From Lachnospiraceae bacterium (GTDB taxonomy: Bacteria > Bacillota_A > Clostridia > Lachnospirales > Lachnospiraceae), in contig JAFZJK010000207.1 in NCBI GenBank assembly GCA_017553965.1, positions 1 through 7,582 on the forward strand: a stretch of DNA of 7,582 nt, written 5' to 3'. Under the pieces are notes generated by a model. That model did no database searches, was not told the DNA's origin, and saw only the letters and a program-made list of their open reading frames with translations. The translations under genes were made by a program, and so were the position numbers. Of this stretch, positions 5,420-7,582 are shown one piece after another (positions within the stretch are counted from its first letter, which is position 1; the number at the start of each line of letters is the position of its first letter).

Positions 5420-7273
5420 ATGGCATTTGACGGAATAGTAATATCAAATATAGTACGTGATATGAAGGAAAAACTTGTGGGTGGCAGGATACTTAAGATC
5501 CAGCAGCCCGAAAAGGATGAGCTCATTATCACTATAAAGAATTATGACCAGTACAGACTTTTTATTTCAGCTGACGCGAGCCTCCCGCTTATTTATTTAA
5601 GCTCATCGAAAAAGGAAGCTCCGATCACAGCACCGAATTTCTGTATGCTTCTTCGGAAATACATCGGCACGGCGCGTATTACGGATGTGTATCAGCCGGA
5701 GTTTGAGCGTGCGGTCGTAATGGATCTCGAACATCTCGATGATATGGGTTACGTAGCTAAGAAAAAACTCATAGTTGAGATAATGGGTAAACACAGTAAT
5801 ATCATTTTCTGCAGCGGGGATGAGGACGGCTTAAAGATCATAGACAGTATAAAGCATGTATCCTCCGCTATGAGTTCGGTAAGAGAAGTGCTTCCGGGAA
5901 GAGACTATTTTATCCCCAAACAGGCGGATAAGATTAACCCTCTGACCACAACCGAGGAAGAGTTTGTAAGCCATATAGGAGGCTCACCCGACAAACTGGG
6001 CAAAGCTGTATATATGACCTATACAGGTTTTAGTCCTCTCATGTCAAACGAGCTTTTATTCAGGGCGGGCTTTGACGGAGAGACAAACGCCAAAGAGCTT
6101 TCGGGCGATATGCTTATACATCTCTACAGGCGTTTTGACGAAATGATGAGCGATATAAAGGAAGGGAAATACTGCCCCTGCATCGCCTTTGAAAACGATA
6201 AGGACCTTACTAAGGCGTTAGAGGATAAAGAAGGCGTACCCGCAGAGTTTGCGGCCCTTTCACTTACCATGTATGAAGCTGCACCCAACATGCTTGTAAA
6301 ACAGTATGACAGTATCAGTCAGGTGCTTGAGGAATATTATGCGGCTAAAAACGTTGTAACCAATATCCGTCAGAAATCGGCCGATCTGCGCAAAGTTGTA
6401 GCTAATGCTGTAGAGAGGACCGTAAAAAAGCTTGAACTTCAGAAAAAACAGCTTGCGGATACCGAAAAGAGGGATAAGTACAAACTGTACGGAGAGCTGC
6501 TTACCACATACGGTTACGGGCTTGAAAACGGACTAAAGGAGTGCACGCTTAACAACTACTATACGGGAGAGGATATAAAGGTACCGCTTGATAAGGATCT
6601 AAGTCCTCTTGATAACGCTAAAAAGTATTTTGAAAAGTATTCCAAGCTTAAGCGTACTTACGAAGCCGTATCGGTGCAGGTTAAGGCTAGCGAAGAGGAG
6701 CTGGAGCACCTGGAGTCGGTGAATATGGCTTTGGAACTGGCTACCATCTCCGATGATCTTGAGGCTATAAAATCAGAGCTTATAGAATGCGGATATATAA
6801 AGGGACATTACGGTAAAGGCGGTTCCGGCAGAGTTCTGGGCGGTCATAACGGTTCAAAGCCGGGAAAAGCTCCTAATAAAAATGCCGGAAGCCGTGAAAA
6901 GTCCAAGCCTTTACATTATGTGACCGAAGACGGATTCCATATGTATGTGGGCAAGAACAATTACCAGAACGATGAGCTTACATTTAAGCTGGCAAACGGC
7001 GGGGACTGGTGGTTCCATGCCAAGAAAAATGCAGGCTCGCATGTTATAGTTAAGACCGAAGGTAAGGAGCTTCCCGATAAGGTATATGAGCAGGCGGCTT
7101 CTTTGGCAGCTTACTATTCAAAGGCTTCGGAAAATACGAAGACCGACGTGGATTATCTTCAGAGAAAAGACGTGAAAAAACCAAACGGCGCAAAGCCAGG
7201 TTTCGTTGTGTACTACACCAATTTTTCAATGACGGTGGTACCGAAAATAGATGGTCTGACCCTTGTAAATTGA
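5420..7273 (+). CDS. rqcH: Ribosome quality-control factor RqcH (NFACT family; older name fibronectin-binding protein)
   Basis: RqcH binds stalled 50S subunits carrying peptidyl-tRNA and recruits tRNA-Ala to add a C-terminal poly-alanine degradation tag. At 617 residues this copy is somewhat longer than usual (about 570). The NFACT-N domain starts with MAFDGIVISNIV and includes NFCMLLRKYIG (73-83), a YQPEFERAVVMDLEH segment (91-105) and the hallmark IVEIMGKHSNIIF (118-130), followed by IDSIKHVS and VLPGRDYF. Helix-hairpin-helix sequence around YTGFSPLMSNELLFRAG (201-217) precedes two long coiled-coil stretches (about 300-355 and 395-458). A Gly/Lys-rich linker (about 461-496) leads into the NFACT-R domain: DGFHMYVGKNNYQNDELTF, WWFHAKKNAGSHVIV, VDYLQRKDVKKPNGAKPGF, VVYYTNFS. 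At the position I align with the functional Asp-Arg pair of B. subtilis RqcH this protein has Glu96-Arg97. The ATG has GCGAGGT upstream and lies 13 nt after the PHP stop. Confidence 0.93.
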   Translation: MAFDGIVISNIVRDMKEKLVGGRILKIQQPEKDELIITIKNYDQYRLFISADASLPLIYLSSSKKEAPITAPNFCMLLRKYIGTARITDVYQPEFERAVVMDLEHLDDMGYVAKKKLIVEIMGKHSNIIFCSGDEDGLKIIDSIKHVSSAMSSVREVLPGRDYFIPKQADKINPLTTTEEEFVSHIGGSPDKLGKAVYMTYTGFSPLMSNELLFRAGFDGETNAKELSGDMLIHLYRRFDEMMSDIKEGKYCPCIAFENDKDLTKALEDKEGVPAEFAALSLTMYEAAPNMLVKQYDSISQVLEEYYAAKNVVTNIRQKSADLRKVVANAVERTVKKLELQKKQLADTEKRDKYKLYGELLTTYGYGLENGLKECTLNNYYTGEDIKVPLDKDLSPLDNAKKYFEKYSKLKRTYEAVSVQVKASEEELEHLESVNMALELATISDDLEAIKSELIECGYIKGHYGKGGSGRVLGGHNGSKPGKAPNKNAGSREKSKPLHYVTEDGFHMYVGKNNYQNDELTFKLANGGDWWFHAKKNAGSHVIVKTEGKELPDKVYEQAASLAAYYSKASENTKTDVDYLQRKDVKKPNGAKPGFVVYYTNFSMTVVPKIDGLTLVN

Positions 7274-7301
7274 TGGACATCCTTTGACTTTGGATGGACA
7301 T
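7272..7301 (+). repeat. 9-bp direct repeat with nested inverted repeat after rqcH
   Basis: GATGGACAT occurs at 7272-7280, overlapping the rqcH stop codon, and again at 7293-7301. CATCC (7278-7282) and GGATG (7292-7296) between them form a 5-bp inverted repeat with a 9-nt loop. No T-run follows, so it is not a terminator. The function, if any, is unknown. Confidence 0.4.
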
Positions 7302-7333
7302 TGAAGAAAGGCCAGAGACAGGAGTAATATATA

Positions 7334-7582
7334 ATGATTGACAAGCTTGAAAAAAAGTTCGGAAAGTATGCCATAAAGATGCTTATGAAATATGTGATCT
7401 TTCTTTATGCTACAGGCTTTATTATAAACCTGATAAACCCGGATCTTTACTATAACTGGCTTATGCTGGATATAGATAAACTGTTATCCGGTCAGGTATG
7501 GAGACTGGTTACCTTTATCATCCAGCCTGTAGATACCGACAACATCTTCAGGGTATTCCTCAGCATGTATGTGTATTTCATG
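7334..7582 (+). CDS. Rhomboid-like membrane protein, 3' end outside window
   Basis: Only the first 83 codons are present. The ATG has AGGAG (7320-7324) at 9 nt spacing. The protein begins with a basic amphipathic stretch (MIDKLEKKFGKYAIKMLMK), then a first membrane helix at about 19-34 (KYVIFLYATGFIINLI), a loop, and the phrase LLSGQVWRLVTFIIQP (50-65), which is the GxxWRLxT segment that precedes the second helix of rhomboid-type proteins. A second hydrophobic stretch begins at about 71 (IFRVFLSMYVYFM) and runs off the edge. The catalytic Ser (GxSG) and His of rhomboid proteases would lie downstream, so protease activity cannot be judged; many Clostridia homologues with this N-terminus are uncharacterised polytopic membrane proteins. 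It follows rqcH by 60 nt with no terminator and is probably the next gene of the same unit. Confidence 0.7.
   Translation, partial: MIDKLEKKFGKYAIKMLMKYVIFLYATGFIINLINPDLYYNWLMLDIDKLLSGQVWRLVTFIIQPVDTDNIFRVFLSMYVYFM

Noticed and set aside
7301..7330. Promoter TTGAAG-18-TAATAT before the rhomboid-like gene
   Set aside because: The predicted start would fall at or after the ATG (7334), leaving no leader for the good AGGAG site; the gene is better explained as part of the upstream unit.
1..7582. Defence system, CRISPR array, prophage, transposon or tRNA gene
   Set aside because: No repeat-spacer pattern, integrase, transposase, nuclease or toxin-antitoxin pair, or tRNA cloverleaf was found on either strand; the gene families look chromosomal.

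Overview
The window looks like chromosome from a low-to-mid GC Clostridia-type Firmicute, most likely a member of the Lachnospiraceae. This is inferred from strong GAGGTGAT/GGGGGA-type ribosome binding sites, heavy use of ATA and AGG/AGA codons, tight same-strand gene packing, and the protein families present (DUF6544, a Flavodoxin_5-like protein, RqcH/NFACT, HisJ-type PHP). No species call is possible from the sequence alone. All genes lie on the + strand and no tRNA, rRNA, CRISPR array or insertion sequence was seen.

Region 1 (1-1700) holds the 3' end of a DUF6544-like gene, then a MarR-type regulator and a small flavodoxin-like protein that overlap by 4 bases. The group is closed by a clear intrinsic terminator at 1667-1700. 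The DUF6544 frame is interrupted by a TGA exactly where the family carries a Trp, and the conserved C-terminal tail continues in frame for 20 more codons, so this looks like a recent nonsense mutation (or a base error).

Region 2 (1701-1873) is the only sizeable non-coding stretch. It has an imperfect inverted repeat, a good extended -10 promoter, and a leader of about 75 nt with a possible hairpin.

Region 3 (1874-7582) reads as one transcription unit: a membrane-anchored PAS-PAS-GGDEF diguanylate cyclase, a cysteine desulfurase whose start codon directly abuts the cyclase stop, a HisJ-type PHP phosphoesterase, the ribosome quality-control factor RqcH, and the start of a rhomboid-like membrane protein cut by the window edge. 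Gaps are 0, 35, 13 and 60 nt, with no terminator between genes. Together they cover c-di-GMP signalling, sulfur mobilisation, phosphate-ester hydrolysis and translation rescue. The shared function, if any, is not evident; the grouping may simply be a housekeeping operon driven by the promoter before the cyclase. I see no clear new defence or mobile system here. The points most worth a second look are the nonsense codon in the DUF6544 gene, the insertion with an embedded perfect hairpin in the PHP gene, and the cyclase-desulfurase coupling.
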